A DNA stretch of 52,195 nt, taken from contig CALDYQ010000012.1 in assembly GCA_937944385.1 (NCBI GenBank), positions 1-52,195 on the forward strand. The letters are read 5' to 3'. A program made the position numbers and the translations under genes. The notes beneath the pieces were generated by a model that made no database searches, had not been told where the DNA came from, and worked only from the letters and a program-made list of their open reading frames with translations. Positions 35,305 through 44,278 of this stretch are shown piece after piece. Every line of letters begins with the position of its first letter. Position 1 is the first letter of the stretch. The DNA comes from an uncultured Burkholderiales bacterium. Its GTDB lineage: Bacteria; Pseudomonadota; Gammaproteobacteria; Burkholderiales; Casimicrobiaceae.

Positions 35305-36110
35305 CGAGCCTTCATCGCGGTGGCCTCATGCCGGCCGGACGTCGAGGCACCGATCAGGCTGCGGGCCCAGGCGGTGTCGCGCTCCCGCTCGAGGATCAGG
35401 GTTCGCACGCGCCGCATCGCTGCGGCAATCGAGTAGGCCCAGAAGGAGAATGTCATGATCATCATGGCCGTGAGCATGATCGTCGCCATCGAGGACCCCC
35501 CTGGCCTGACGGAGGCGCCCTGATGGAGCGTGTTCCACCACTTGACGCTGAAGTAGATGATCGGAACGTTCACCGCGCCGACGATCGCGATCAAAGCCGC
35601 TGCGCGGTCGCCCTTGCGCCGGTCATCGAACGCGGCCGCGAGTGCGATGTAGCCGATGTAGAGGAAGAACAGGATCAGCGTGGTCGTGAGCCGCGCATCC
35701 CACACCCAATAGGTGCCCCAGGTCGGCCGGCCCCAGAGAGCACCGGTCCAGAGCGCAACGAAGGCCATGATCGCACCCGTCGGCGCAAGCGCGTGGGACA
35801 TCATGAACGAGAGTCGGGTGCCGAAGACGAACCCCACTGCTGACCAAAAGGCCATGGCGAGGTAGATGATCATCGCCATCCACGAGGCCGGGACATGGAT
35901 GTAGATGATCCGGTACACCTCGCCCTGCTGGAAGTCGGTCGGCGCGCGGAAGAGCCCGAGGTACAGACCGGTGACGGCCAAGACGGCCGCGATTGCCCAG
36001 CACAGTATCTCGATTCGGCCAGCCAGGGGATAGAACTGCGACGGTGCCGCATAGCGCCAGAACCAGCGTCCGGCAAAGCGGTCGTGGCTTCGTTGTTCGG
36101 AAGCGGCCAA
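35301..36110 (-). CDS. ccmC: Heme exporter / CcmE-loading protein CcmC
   Basis: 269 residues with six membrane helices. The tryptophan-rich periplasmic motif WGTYWVWDARLT is present, and His ligands in YIHVPASW and WNTLHQG flank it. With CcmE it forms the heme-handling complex. It lies 46 bases after ccmB and overlaps ccmD by 4 bases. Confidence 0.94.
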   Translation of the reverse strand: MAASEQRSHDRFAGRWFWRYAAPSQFYPLAGRIEILCWAIAAVLAVTGLYLGLFRAPTDFQQGEVYRIIYIHVPASWMAMIIYLAMAFWSAVGFVFGTRLSFMMSHALAPTGAIMAFVALWTGALWGRPTWGTYWVWDARLTTTLILFFLYIGYIALAAAFDDRRKGDRAAALIAIVGAVNVPIIYFSVKWWNTLHQGASVRPGGSSMATIMLTAMMIMTFSFWAYSIAAAMRRVRTLILERERDTAWARSLIGASTSGRHEATAMKAR

Positions 36111-36156
36111 GATACCTACCCGCGATTGGTGAATATTCGAAACAAGCGCTCGGCGC

Positions 36157-36831
36157 TCAATCCAAACTGATGCGCAGCGCTGCAGCCGCCGCAGCGGGGC
36201 ACAATGCTAGAGCAAAGAGCAGATACGCCGCCTGCAGCGAAAGTTCCGCGGTCGGACTTTCGCCGTGGAGCACCCTGAGCGCCGCACCCGCGCCGAAGAT
36301 CAACGTCGGGATCGCGAGCGGCAGCACGAGCACAGCGAGCAGCAAGGTGCCGCCGCGCGCCGAAACCACGAGCGCCGCCGAAATGCTTCCGACCAGAAAC
36401 AGGGTCGGCACCGCGAGCAGCACACCTGCCGCCAGCACGAGCGCGACGTCCATCGGCAGCGCATAGAAGAGCGCGAACACGGGGGTCGCCGCCACGAGGG
36501 GCAAACCGAGTCCGGCCGCGAGCGCGGTGATGCGTGCGAGCACCAGCACCGAGAGCGGCTCGCTTGCCACGAGCAGGTGCTCGATCGAGCCGTCGCGGCA
36601 ATCCTCGTCGAAGAGGCGGGGCAGCGACACGAGCACCGCGAGCAGCGCAGCGACGAACACCACGCCGACGCCCACGAGCCGGAGCCGCTCGCTTTCGCTG
36701 CCGATGCCGAATGGAAAGAGCGCGCAGACGATCAGGTAGAAGGCGAGCGGGTTGGCCCAGTCGCTCGCGCGGCGGGCGAGCAGTTGAAACTCCCGGCGAA
36801 TCACGGCGGTGGCCGCAACACGCAGGCTCAC
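36157..36831 (-). CDS. ccmB: Heme exporter permease CcmB
   Basis: 224 residues, about six membrane helices. The N-terminal RREFQLLARRASDWANPLAF and then LPRLFDEDCRDGSIEHLL are the family blocks. It is the membrane partner of the CcmA ATPase that frees holo-CcmE. Its start overlaps the ccmA stop by 4 bases. Confidence 0.92.
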   Translation of the reverse strand: MSLRVAATAVIRREFQLLARRASDWANPLAFYLIVCALFPFGIGSESERLRLVGVGVVFVAALLAVLVSLPRLFDEDCRDGSIEHLLVASEPLSVLVLARITALAAGLGLPLVAATPVFALFYALPMDVALVLAAGVLLAVPTLFLVGSISAALVVSARGGTLLLAVLVLPLAIPTLIFGAGAALRVLHGESPTAELSLQAAYLLFALALCPAAAAAALRISLD

Positions 36832-37427
36832 AGGCGGACCTCCTGCAGCGTGGCCCCGGCAAAGTCCACTTCCTGATGCGAGGTGAAGAGCACGAGGCCG
36901 CCCGCGCCGACGCGCTCGTCGATGAGTCGCGCAAGCAGTGCCTGGGTCGCCACGTCGAGTGCCACGAACGGCTCATCGAGCAGCCAAGCCGCCTCCGTCG
37001 GTGCCACGAAGAGCCGGGCGAGCGCGCTCCTTCGCTTCTGCCCCTGGGACAGGCTGCCGAAGCGGCGGCGCACGAGGTTGGCCACACCCAGGCGGGCGAG
37101 TGCCTGCCTGAGCGCATCATCGGTTGCCGGCGTCCCGGCCAGGTGCGCTGCAAAGCGGAGGTTGTCGATCACGTCGAGGCTGTCGTTCATGCCCTGGCCG
37201 TGGCCGATGAAGACCCGGGGGCGACCCTGCCAGTCGATGCGGCCCATCAGGGGCGAGGTCAGCCCCGCGAGGATGCGTAACAGCGTGGTCTTTCCGGCGC
37301 CATTCGGTCCGCTGACCCGGGTGAGCGTTCCCGGTGCTGCCGTGAAGTGGAGCCCGGAGAAGACGGCGCGACCGCCACGATTGGCAGCGAGGTCCGTGAC
37401 GACGAGGGATGCAGTTGTCGTGGTCAT
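36828..37427 (-). CDS. ccmA: Heme exporter ATP-binding protein CcmA
   Basis: 199 residues from ATG 37427; an extension to 37496 would overlap the MFS gene and is not family-like. Walker A GPNGAGKT is at residues 40-47, signature SLSQGQKRR (the SxGQxxR form typical of CcmA), Walker B WLLDEPF. It drives release of holo-CcmE. It starts 4 bases after the MFS stop. Confidence 0.93.
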   Translation of the reverse strand: MTTTTASLVVTDLAANRGGRAVFSGLHFTAAPGTLTRVSGPNGAGKTTLLRILAGLTSPLMGRIDWQGRPRVFIGHGQGMNDSLDVIDNLRFAAHLAGTPATDDALRQALARLGVANLVRRRFGSLSQGQKRRSALARLFVAPTEAAWLLDEPFVALDVATQALLARLIDERVGAGGLVLFTSHQEVDFAGATLQEVRL

Positions 37428-37431
37428 GCGG

Positions 37432-38664
37432 TCATGACACCCGTCGCACGCGATAGGCGACGACGATCGCCGCAAGCGCAAGCAGGCTGCCGACATAGCC
37501 CACCCGTTCGTAGCCCACGAGCCGACCGTCGGCCGTCGTCGTCATCATGGCCCCCCCGACGATCGCGGCGAGGCCGGTCGCGAGGTTCATGACCGCGGAG
37601 GAGAGGGCCATCAGTCGGCCCCGCATCGCGGGGACCGTGGCCGCCGTGGTGATGGCCGTCATCGGCACGAAGCGACCGCTCACGAAGATGAAGAAGAGCG
37701 CAGAAACGGGAATCTGCACCCAGAGCGAACCGCCCAGCGGGTGGGTCACGAGCAGGATCGGCACGATGGAGGCGAGCGCGAGCCAATAGAACACGTCGGC
37801 GCGATGGTAGCGGTCCGAAAGACGCCCAAAGAGCGGCCGTGTGAACAGCGTCATCGCACCGCCGACCAGATAGAAGAGTGCAAGCGAAGTTTCGCTCATG
37901 CCCTCGTTGGCGATCCGGGTCGGTGCGATGAAGGGTATGACGATCATGCCAGAGACCGATATGAGCGCGATGAAGGCAAGCGCCCAGAGGTGGTTCGGTT
38001 CGCGAATCACTTCGAGGTAACTCGCAAGGATGCCCCGATCGGCGCTCGCCGCGACATGGCCCCGCATCGGAGGAATCAATTGTTGCGCCGCGACGAACAC
38101 CGGCAGGCAGAGCAGGGCGAGAAAGGCGAACGGCGCGCGCCAGCCGAAGAGCGCTGCAGCGTAAATGCCGAGCGGCACACCGATCACGGCCGAGAACGAG
38201 AAAGAGAGCATCACGAGCGCGGTGGCCCGTCCGCGCCGCGCGTCCGGGATCGCATCGCCGATGATCGCTTGGGCGACCGAACCCTGGACGCCCCCGAAGG
38301 CGCCGGCGACGATGCGCGCAACGAGCAGCGTGGCGTAGGACGGTGCGAGCGCACAGCCGACTGTCGCGATCGCGAGTCCAGCGTAGACGACGAGAATCAA
38401 TCGCTTGCGGTCGAAGCGGTCGGCCATCGCGATCATCACGAGGCTGGACGCCGTGGCCGCGAAGGCATAGGCCGAAACCAGCACGCCGAATTGCGCGGTC
38501 GAGATGCCCCACTCGCGCATGAGATAAGGCGCAAGCGGCATCATGATCATGAAGTCCACGATGTTCGTGAACCCCATGGCGAGGAGGGTGAAGAGGAGCG
38601 CCCGCTCGCGCCGGGCTGAAAGCGGCAGCGCGGGGGAGGCCGCTGCCACGGAGGCAGGGTTCAT
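37432..38664 (-). CDS. MFS transporter
   Basis: 410 residues from ATG 38664; the frame runs to 38700 into the M16 peptidase end. Twelve membrane helices are expected. The loop 2-3 motif A (MADRFDRKRLIL) and the related LSDRYHRADV in the second half are visible. It resembles arabinose-efflux/DHA1-type drug exporters. The substrate is unknown. It starts 13 bases after the M16 peptidase and 4 before ccmA, so a single mRNA is likely. Confidence 0.85.
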   Translation of the reverse strand: MNPASVAAASPALPLSARRERALLFTLLAMGFTNIVDFMIMMPLAPYLMREWGISTAQFGVLVSAYAFAATASSLVMIAMADRFDRKRLILVVYAGLAIATVGCALAPSYATLLVARIVAGAFGGVQGSVAQAIIGDAIPDARRGRATALVMLSFSFSAVIGVPLGIYAAALFGWRAPFAFLALLCLPVFVAAQQLIPPMRGHVAASADRGILASYLEVIREPNHLWALAFIALISVSGMIVIPFIAPTRIANEGMSETSLALFYLVGGAMTLFTRPLFGRLSDRYHRADVFYWLALASIVPILLVTHPLGGSLWVQIPVSALFFIFVSGRFVPMTAITTAATVPAMRGRLMALSSAVMNLATGLAAIVGGAMMTTTADGRLVGYERVGYVGSLLALAAIVVAYRVRRVS

Positions 38665-38677
38665 GCAGCGGTCTGTT

Positions 38678-41485
38678 TCACTTCGCCTTCGAGAAATCAC
38701 CGGCCAGCACCGAGGTCAGCGTCTCCGGGCGCAGGTAGGTCTTCATCACCCGGTCGAAATCCGCTTTCGTGAGTTGGGCGATGTTCGTCTCGAGCGCCTC
38801 GACAAAGGCGAAGGTGCGGTCGGCGTCGGCCAGCGTCGCCAGCTGGGCGGCCAGCGCCGCGTCCCGGGCGCGGCCGACCGCGCGCTGGTCGAGGAAGGAG
38901 CGCTTCTGGGTCTCGAACTCATCGGCTGTGAGCCCGCCGGCAAGCAGGTTGTTCAGTTCATCGCGCAGCACCGCTTCGGCCCGTGCGGCATTCTGCGGAT
39001 TGGCGATGAAACCGAAGGTCCAGGTGGCGTGGCGGCCGAACGTGGGCACGGACAGACTGCTCCAGACATCGTAGGAGAGCCCTTCGCGATCGCGCACCCG
39101 CACGAACAGGCGCGAACCTGCCGAGCCGCCGACGATGAAATTCGCCAGGAGCAGCGCTGGATAGTCCGCGGCACGGTCATCGAGATCGAACGCCGTGCGC
39201 AGCAGGAAGGTCGCGTTCTCCTTGTCCGGGGTGGCAATGCGAAGGTCGGCGGGCTTGGGCATGAACGCCGGGCGGGTGACGCGCTCGAAGCGGGTCGGAC
39301 CCTTCCAGCCGAAGTTGCGTTCGATGGCGCTGCGCACGGCCACCTCGTCGAACTCGCCGAGGATCACGAGCTCTGCCGCCCCGAAGCCGCGCATGCGCTG
39401 GTAGTGCGACACGATCTGGGCCCGGGTCACTGTGCGCAGGGCCGCCACCCGCTCGGCAAAGGTCGGCACGTAACGGACATCACTGCGCGGATACGGGTTG
39501 AAGTGCCGTGCGAGGGCATTGGCCGCCACCTGATCGGGGTCCTTGGCCGATTCCTCGATTGCGGTGATCGCTTCCTTTCGCGCGAGTTCGATTTCGTCAG
39601 CAGGGAACGTCGGCTCGCGATACACCCGACCGAGCAGATCAAGCAGCCCGACGACATGCGCGCGGCGCGTCTGGAAGTTCGCCCCGTCCATGGAGAGGTC
39701 ACCCGTGGCGCGCAGGCGGTCGAGTGCGTCGTTGATCGCCTGCCGGTCGAGCCCACGCGCACCCCGCATGAGGGTGGCGTTGATGAGCTCTTCGACGGCG
39801 GTCATGCCGGCGCGCGTCTTCGCGTCGCCATAACCCACACGCAGCGCTACGTGTGTCGTGCCACCGCGGGTGGCCTTGGGCCAGAGCACCACCTTGAGGC
39901 CGGACGGCAGGGTGTACCGCTTTGCGCGGGATTCGATCGCTGCGGGCGTCGGGTCGAAATCCTCACCTGCGCTGACCGCGTCGGCGGCCTTCCAGGTGGC
40001 GAGGAGTGACTCGAGCGTGGGCGCAGTCGCGATCGGCACGCGGTCCGGTCGGTCGGTGGCGATGAAGCGGCCGAGTGTGCGGTTCTCGGGCTTGAAGTAG
40101 GCTCTCGCCACGCGCTCCACATCGGCCAGCGTCACTGCCTTCAGCCGATCGTTCTGCAGGAAGAATGCACGCCAGTCTCCGAGCGCGATCGCCTCCGACA
40201 GTGCGACTGCAAAGCGGGCACTGTCGGCGAGCGTCTCCTCGTGCGACTTCTCGAAGCGCAGCCGCGCCCGCTCGAGGTCAGCCTCGGTGAAGGGCGTGCG
40301 TGCCGCGCGCTCGACGGTTGCGAGCAACACCTCCCGCGCCCGCTCGAGCGATTGCGTCCGGTTGAGTGTCACGAAGTAGCCCATGAGATAGGGGTCGAAG
40401 GTCGTGAAACCCACCGCATCCACGCTCACCGCGAGCCCCGGCTTGACCAGCGCCCGGTAGAGGCGTCCCGATGGATCGAGCGTCATCATCGTGATGAGCA
40501 TTTGCAGCGCCGGGGTATCCGGGTGCGTGGCTGCCGGCGTGCGGTAAGCCGCGAACAGATAGTTTGCATCGCCGACGCGACGGACGGTGACTTCACGCTC
40601 GCCGTCCTGGGTCGGCTCGACGGTCCAGAGCTTCGGCAGGGCACGGGTCGGACGTGGAATCTCGCCGAAATACTGGGCGATCCAGCTCAGGGTCTTGGCC
40701 GGGTCGAACCGTCCGGCGATCAACAGCACCGCGTTGTCGGGTTGGTAGTAGCGCTCGTAGAAACGGCGCAGGTTGGCGAGCTCGACGTTTTCGATGTCGC
40801 TTCGGTTGCCGATGGTCGAATTGCCGTAGTTGTGCCAGTCGAAGGCCGCGGCAACGGTCCGCGCATAGAGCGCCCATTGCGGACGGTTCTCGCCCATCTC
40901 GAATTCGTTCCTCACGACGGTCATTTCGGTCGCAAACTCCTCGGGCAGGAGCTTCGCGTTCACCATGCGGTCGGCTTCCATCTCGAGCGCCCAGCGCAGG
41001 TTCTCCTCGGTGGCCGCAAAGCGCTCGAAGTAATTCGTCCGGTCGAGCCAGGTCGTGCCGTTGTTGATGAAGCCCCGGGCCTGCATGTCCTGCCAGAGAT
41101 TTGGGAACTTGCGCGTGGCCTTGAACAGCATGTGCTCGAGCAGGTGGGCCATGCCGGTCTCACCATAGCCTTCGTGCCGCGAGCCGACGAGGTAGGTGAT
41201 GTTGACGGTGATCTGCGGGCTCGAGGAGTCCGGGAACAGCAGCACGCGTAATCCGTTGCTCTTCAACCGGTACTCGGTGATACCGCCGGCTGCCGGGCCG
41301 CGCTCGAAGGCGTCGCTGACCGGCGCAGCCTGCGCGGGCTGGGCTGCCACCCCGGGCGCGAACGCGAGCGTGACACCGGACGCCGCGCTGAGCAGGGCGA
41401 GGCTCAGGAGTAGGGTTGCAAGGCGCTGACCGAGACCGCGAAACCTGGATTGGGCAGAAAGGTTCGAGGAGCAGATAGGCATCAT
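38678..41485 (-). CDS. M16 family zinc peptidase, two pitrilysin units in one chain
   Basis: 935 residues from ATG 41485; a longer frame to 41665 overlaps the ABC exporter. A signal peptide (about 20-48) is followed by an active unit with the inverted zinc motif HLLEHMLF (His114, Glu117, His118) and a downstream Glu in EMEADRM. A second, inactive unit (about 500-935) has no HxxEH. Many proteobacteria encode these as two adjacent genes. The protein is probably periplasmic; substrates are unknown. Confidence 0.88.
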   Translation of the reverse strand: MMPICSSNLSAQSRFRGLGQRLATLLLSLALLSAASGVTLAFAPGVAAQPAQAAPVSDAFERGPAAGGITEYRLKSNGLRVLLFPDSSSPQITVNITYLVGSRHEGYGETGMAHLLEHMLFKATRKFPNLWQDMQARGFINNGTTWLDRTNYFERFAATEENLRWALEMEADRMVNAKLLPEEFATEMTVVRNEFEMGENRPQWALYARTVAAAFDWHNYGNSTIGNRSDIENVELANLRRFYERYYQPDNAVLLIAGRFDPAKTLSWIAQYFGEIPRPTRALPKLWTVEPTQDGEREVTVRRVGDANYLFAAYRTPAATHPDTPALQMLITMMTLDPSGRLYRALVKPGLAVSVDAVGFTTFDPYLMGYFVTLNRTQSLERAREVLLATVERAARTPFTEADLERARLRFEKSHEETLADSARFAVALSEAIALGDWRAFFLQNDRLKAVTLADVERVARAYFKPENRTLGRFIATDRPDRVPIATAPTLESLLATWKAADAVSAGEDFDPTPAAIESRAKRYTLPSGLKVVLWPKATRGGTTHVALRVGYGDAKTRAGMTAVEELINATLMRGARGLDRQAINDALDRLRATGDLSMDGANFQTRRAHVVGLLDLLGRVYREPTFPADEIELARKEAITAIEESAKDPDQVAANALARHFNPYPRSDVRYVPTFAERVAALRTVTRAQIVSHYQRMRGFGAAELVILGEFDEVAVRSAIERNFGWKGPTRFERVTRPAFMPKPADLRIATPDKENATFLLRTAFDLDDRAADYPALLLANFIVGGSAGSRLFVRVRDREGLSYDVWSSLSVPTFGRHATWTFGFIANPQNAARAEAVLRDELNNLLAGGLTADEFETQKRSFLDQRAVGRARDAALAAQLATLADADRTFAFVEALETNIAQLTKADFDRVMKTYLRPETLTSVLAGDFSKAK

Positions 41486-41543
41486 GGAGCTTGCCAGGGG
41501 AGAAAAGGGGTTGCGTCGCCTTGACTTTGTCTCGACGGCGCCT

Positions 41544-43346
41544 TCAGACCGGCGCGGTGTGTTCGTGAGGGTCGCGATCGCTGGCCTGCAGCACCCAGAG
41601 CCGGGCGTACGGACCATCGGCCGAGAGCAGTTGGGCGTGGGTACCGCGCTCGACGATGCGTCCATTGTCGACCACGACGATCTGGTCTGCGTGCACGATG
41701 GTCGAGAGCCGGTGCGCGATGATCAAGGTGGTGCGTGTGGCACTGACCGCGCGGATCTCATCCTGCACCGCGCGCTCGGTCTCGCTGTCGAGGGCGGAGG
41801 TCGCCTCATCGAAGATCAGGATCGCCGGATTCTTGAGCAGCGCGCGGGCGATGGCGACGCGTTGCTTTTCGCCGCCGGAGAGCTTGAGCCCGCGTTCGCC
41901 CACCTGCGTGGCAAGGCCGTCGGGCAGCCGCGCAATGAAGGCATCCAGATGGGCCGCGCTGATGGCCTGGGCGAGTTCTGCGTCGGTGGCCTCGGGCCGA
42001 CCGTAGCGCAGGTTGTATTCCAGCGTGTCATTGAAGAGCACCGTGTCCTGCGGAACCACCCCGATCGCCCGGCGCAGGCTGTCCTGCGTGAAATCGCGGA
42101 TGTCGGTGCCACCGATCGTGATGCGTCCGCCGGTGACGTCGTAGAAGCGGAACAACAGGCGCGCAAGCGTGCTCTTGCCGCCGCCCGAGGGGCCGACGAT
42201 CGCCACGGTCTTGCCCGCAGGCACGGTCAGGTCGAGGCCGTTCAGGATGGGCCGCGCCGGGTCGTAGTGGAAACGGACCTGCTCGAACACGATGTCGCCC
42301 CGGGCGGCTGCTTCGTGCGTCAGGACGCGACTGCCGGGTCGATCCGCGACCTCGGTGTGCTCGGACAGGAGAGCGAACATGCGTCCCATGTCGGTCAAGG
42401 ACTGACGGATCTCGCGGTAGATCACGCCCAGGAAGTTGAGCGGGACGTAGAGCTGGATCAGGAAGGCGTTGATCATCACGAGGTCGCCCACGGTCATGCG
42501 ACCCTCCTGCACGCCGACGATGGCACGCCACATGACGAGGGTTGCGCCGAGCGCGATGAGCAGACTCTGCCCGAGATTGAGCAGCGACAGCGAGGTCTGC
42601 GAACGGACGGCGGCACGCTCCCAGCGCGCGAGGCTTTCGTCATAGCGGCGGGCCTCGAAGCGCTCGTTGCCAAAGTACTTGACCGTCTCATAGTTGAGCA
42701 GCGAATCGATGGCGCGGGTGTTCGCCTTCGAGTCGAGCTCGTTCATCTCCTTGCGGAATGCGGTGCGCCACTCGGTGACCACGATCGTGTAGACGATATA
42801 GCCGACGAGCGTGACGAGCGTGATGACCACGAAACTCCACTCGTAGTTCCAGCCGAGGATGACGGCCACGAGTGCCAGTTCGACGAGCGTGGGCAGGATG
42901 GAGAAGAGCGCAAAGGACAGAAGCGAGGAGATGCCCCGCGTGCCGCGCTCGAGGTCCCGCGTGAGACCGCCGGTCTGCCGCGTGAGGTGAAAGCGGAGCG
43001 ACAGCCGGTGCAGATGCTCGAACGTCTCCATCGCCACGCGGCGGATCGTCCGTTGCGAGACCTTGGCAAAGAAGAACTCCCGAAGTTCGGTGAACAGGGT
43101 CACCGACAGGCGTGCCGCGCCGTAGGCCGCAAGCAACGCGAAGGGCACCGACGCGATGGCTCCCGCCGGGTTGACCGCGCCCACCGCGTCCACGATCCAC
43201 TTGAGCGTGACCGGAACCCCGACGTTGGCGATCTTGGCAAGCAACAGGCAGCCCAGGGCCACGGCGATGCGGAGCTTGTGCTGAGCGAGGTACGGGGCGA
43301 GGAGCCGGACCGGGTTCGCGAGCGCCTGCCGCGTCGAGGTACTCAC
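41544..43346 (-). CDS. Atm1/HMT1-type ABC exporter (fused permease and ATPase)
   Basis: 600 residues from GTG 43346, which overlaps the response-regulator stop (GTGA); the frame to 43607 is not family-like. Residues about 20-320 are six membrane helices, including NYETVKYFGNERFEARRYDE, a block shared with Atm1/HMT1 transporters that export glutathione-linked or sulfur compounds. The ATPase has GPSGGGKST, LSGGEKQR and LIFDEATSAL. The exact cargo is unknown. Confidence 0.86.
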   Translation of the reverse strand: MSTSTRQALANPVRLLAPYLAQHKLRIAVALGCLLLAKIANVGVPVTLKWIVDAVGAVNPAGAIASVPFALLAAYGAARLSVTLFTELREFFFAKVSQRTIRRVAMETFEHLHRLSLRFHLTRQTGGLTRDLERGTRGISSLLSFALFSILPTLVELALVAVILGWNYEWSFVVITLVTLVGYIVYTIVVTEWRTAFRKEMNELDSKANTRAIDSLLNYETVKYFGNERFEARRYDESLARWERAAVRSQTSLSLLNLGQSLLIALGATLVMWRAIVGVQEGRMTVGDLVMINAFLIQLYVPLNFLGVIYREIRQSLTDMGRMFALLSEHTEVADRPGSRVLTHEAAARGDIVFEQVRFHYDPARPILNGLDLTVPAGKTVAIVGPSGGGKSTLARLLFRFYDVTGGRITIGGTDIRDFTQDSLRRAIGVVPQDTVLFNDTLEYNLRYGRPEATDAELAQAISAAHLDAFIARLPDGLATQVGERGLKLSGGEKQRVAIARALLKNPAILIFDEATSALDSETERAVQDEIRAVSATRTTLIIAHRLSTIVHADQIVVVDNGRIVERGTHAQLLSADGPYARLWVLQASDRDPHEHTAPV

Positions 43347-44236
43347 AGGGGGGTGGCCGTCAGTCGTGCCCGGTTGGCCGAGATGACGGCGTTCAAGTCG
43401 GACAGGCGCGCCGGTTTGACCAGGTAGGCATCCGCCCCCGCAAAGCGTCCCCGCAGCCGATCGACGACTCCGTCCCTCGCGGTCAGCATGATCATGAGGC
43501 GGGGCGAGGCGGTGCCCAGGCGGCGCAAGGCCCGGATCGTCTCCGGACCATTCATGCCCGGCATCGCGAAGTCGATCAGAGCAACGTCGAAGCGCTGCTT
43601 GCGGCACAGGGCGACGGCCTTCACGCCACTCTCCGCAGTGACGGCGCTGTGCTTGCTGCGCCGCAGGGCGTCCGCCACGGCTTCGCGCGAGAAATCCGAA
43701 TCATCGATCACGAGGAAACGCAACAAGCTCACATCGACTGCGGTGTCGGCCGACGCCACCGTCATGGCATTCGACGGGGGCGCTGCCGCGCCTGCGGCCG
43801 GCCCGGCCAGAGCCTCCGCGCCGTCGGGCAGGGGCTTCTCGACGGTCGGCCTCTCCGCGGGCGGGGCGGCAGACCACCCGCCCGGGGGTGTCCAGCCGTC
43901 CCGGATGCGATTGAGGCCTTGGGCGAGCGAGAACAGCACCTGTGCGTCACGCGGCACCTGGTAGTAGTGCGCGTCCGGGAGGCAGCGCTCGACGATCACG
44001 ATGCGGGGGCGCGTCTCGAGGCGGTCTGCGCGGGCGGCCGCTCCCGCCTCGGAGAAGGCATTGATGATCAGCAGATCGCCTTCGGAGTCGACCACACGGA
44101 TGCGCTGCCCGGAGGCACTTGGACGCTCGAAGAACAGTCGCAGCCGGGCGGTGTCGAGGTCGCTGAAGCCGATCAGCTCGATGCGTTCGGCCGCGGGGGG
44201 CTCGCCCACCTCGGCAATCTCTGCGGTGTCAGACAT
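43343..44236 (-). CDS. Response regulator with N-terminal domain of unknown function
   Basis: 297 residues. The receiver domain is C-terminal (about 173-290): Asp178-Asp179, phospho-acceptor Asp222 in IDFAMPGMNG, Thr252, Lys274 in VKPA. No output domain follows. The N-terminus (about 18-115) has an alternating strand/helix pattern (RIELIGFSDLDTARLRLFF) that may be a degenerate receiver, and a Pro/Ala linker joins the two. No histidine kinase is near. GTGA coupling to the exporter implies coordinated synthesis. Confidence 0.8.
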   Translation of the reverse strand: MSDTAEIAEVGEPPAAERIELIGFSDLDTARLRLFFERPSASGQRIRVVDSEGDLLIINAFSEAGAAARADRLETRPRIVIVERCLPDAHYYQVPRDAQVLFSLAQGLNRIRDGWTPPGGWSAAPPAERPTVEKPLPDGAEALAGPAAGAAAPPSNAMTVASADTAVDVSLLRFLVIDDSDFSREAVADALRRSKHSAVTAESGVKAVALCRKQRFDVALIDFAMPGMNGPETIRALRRLGTASPRLMIMLTARDGVVDRLRGRFAGADAYLVKPARLSDLNAVISANRARLTATPL

Positions 44237-44278
44237 TCCGGCGGATTTTAGGCGCCGGGCGAGCCTCGGTGGGCGTGT

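Noticed and set aside
41484-43427. Long plus-strand open frame (647 codons) opposite the ABC exporter
   Set aside because: Antisense frame of a GC-rich gene; its translation is Arg/Glu/Asp/His-rich with no family motif, while the minus strand has a full ABC exporter.
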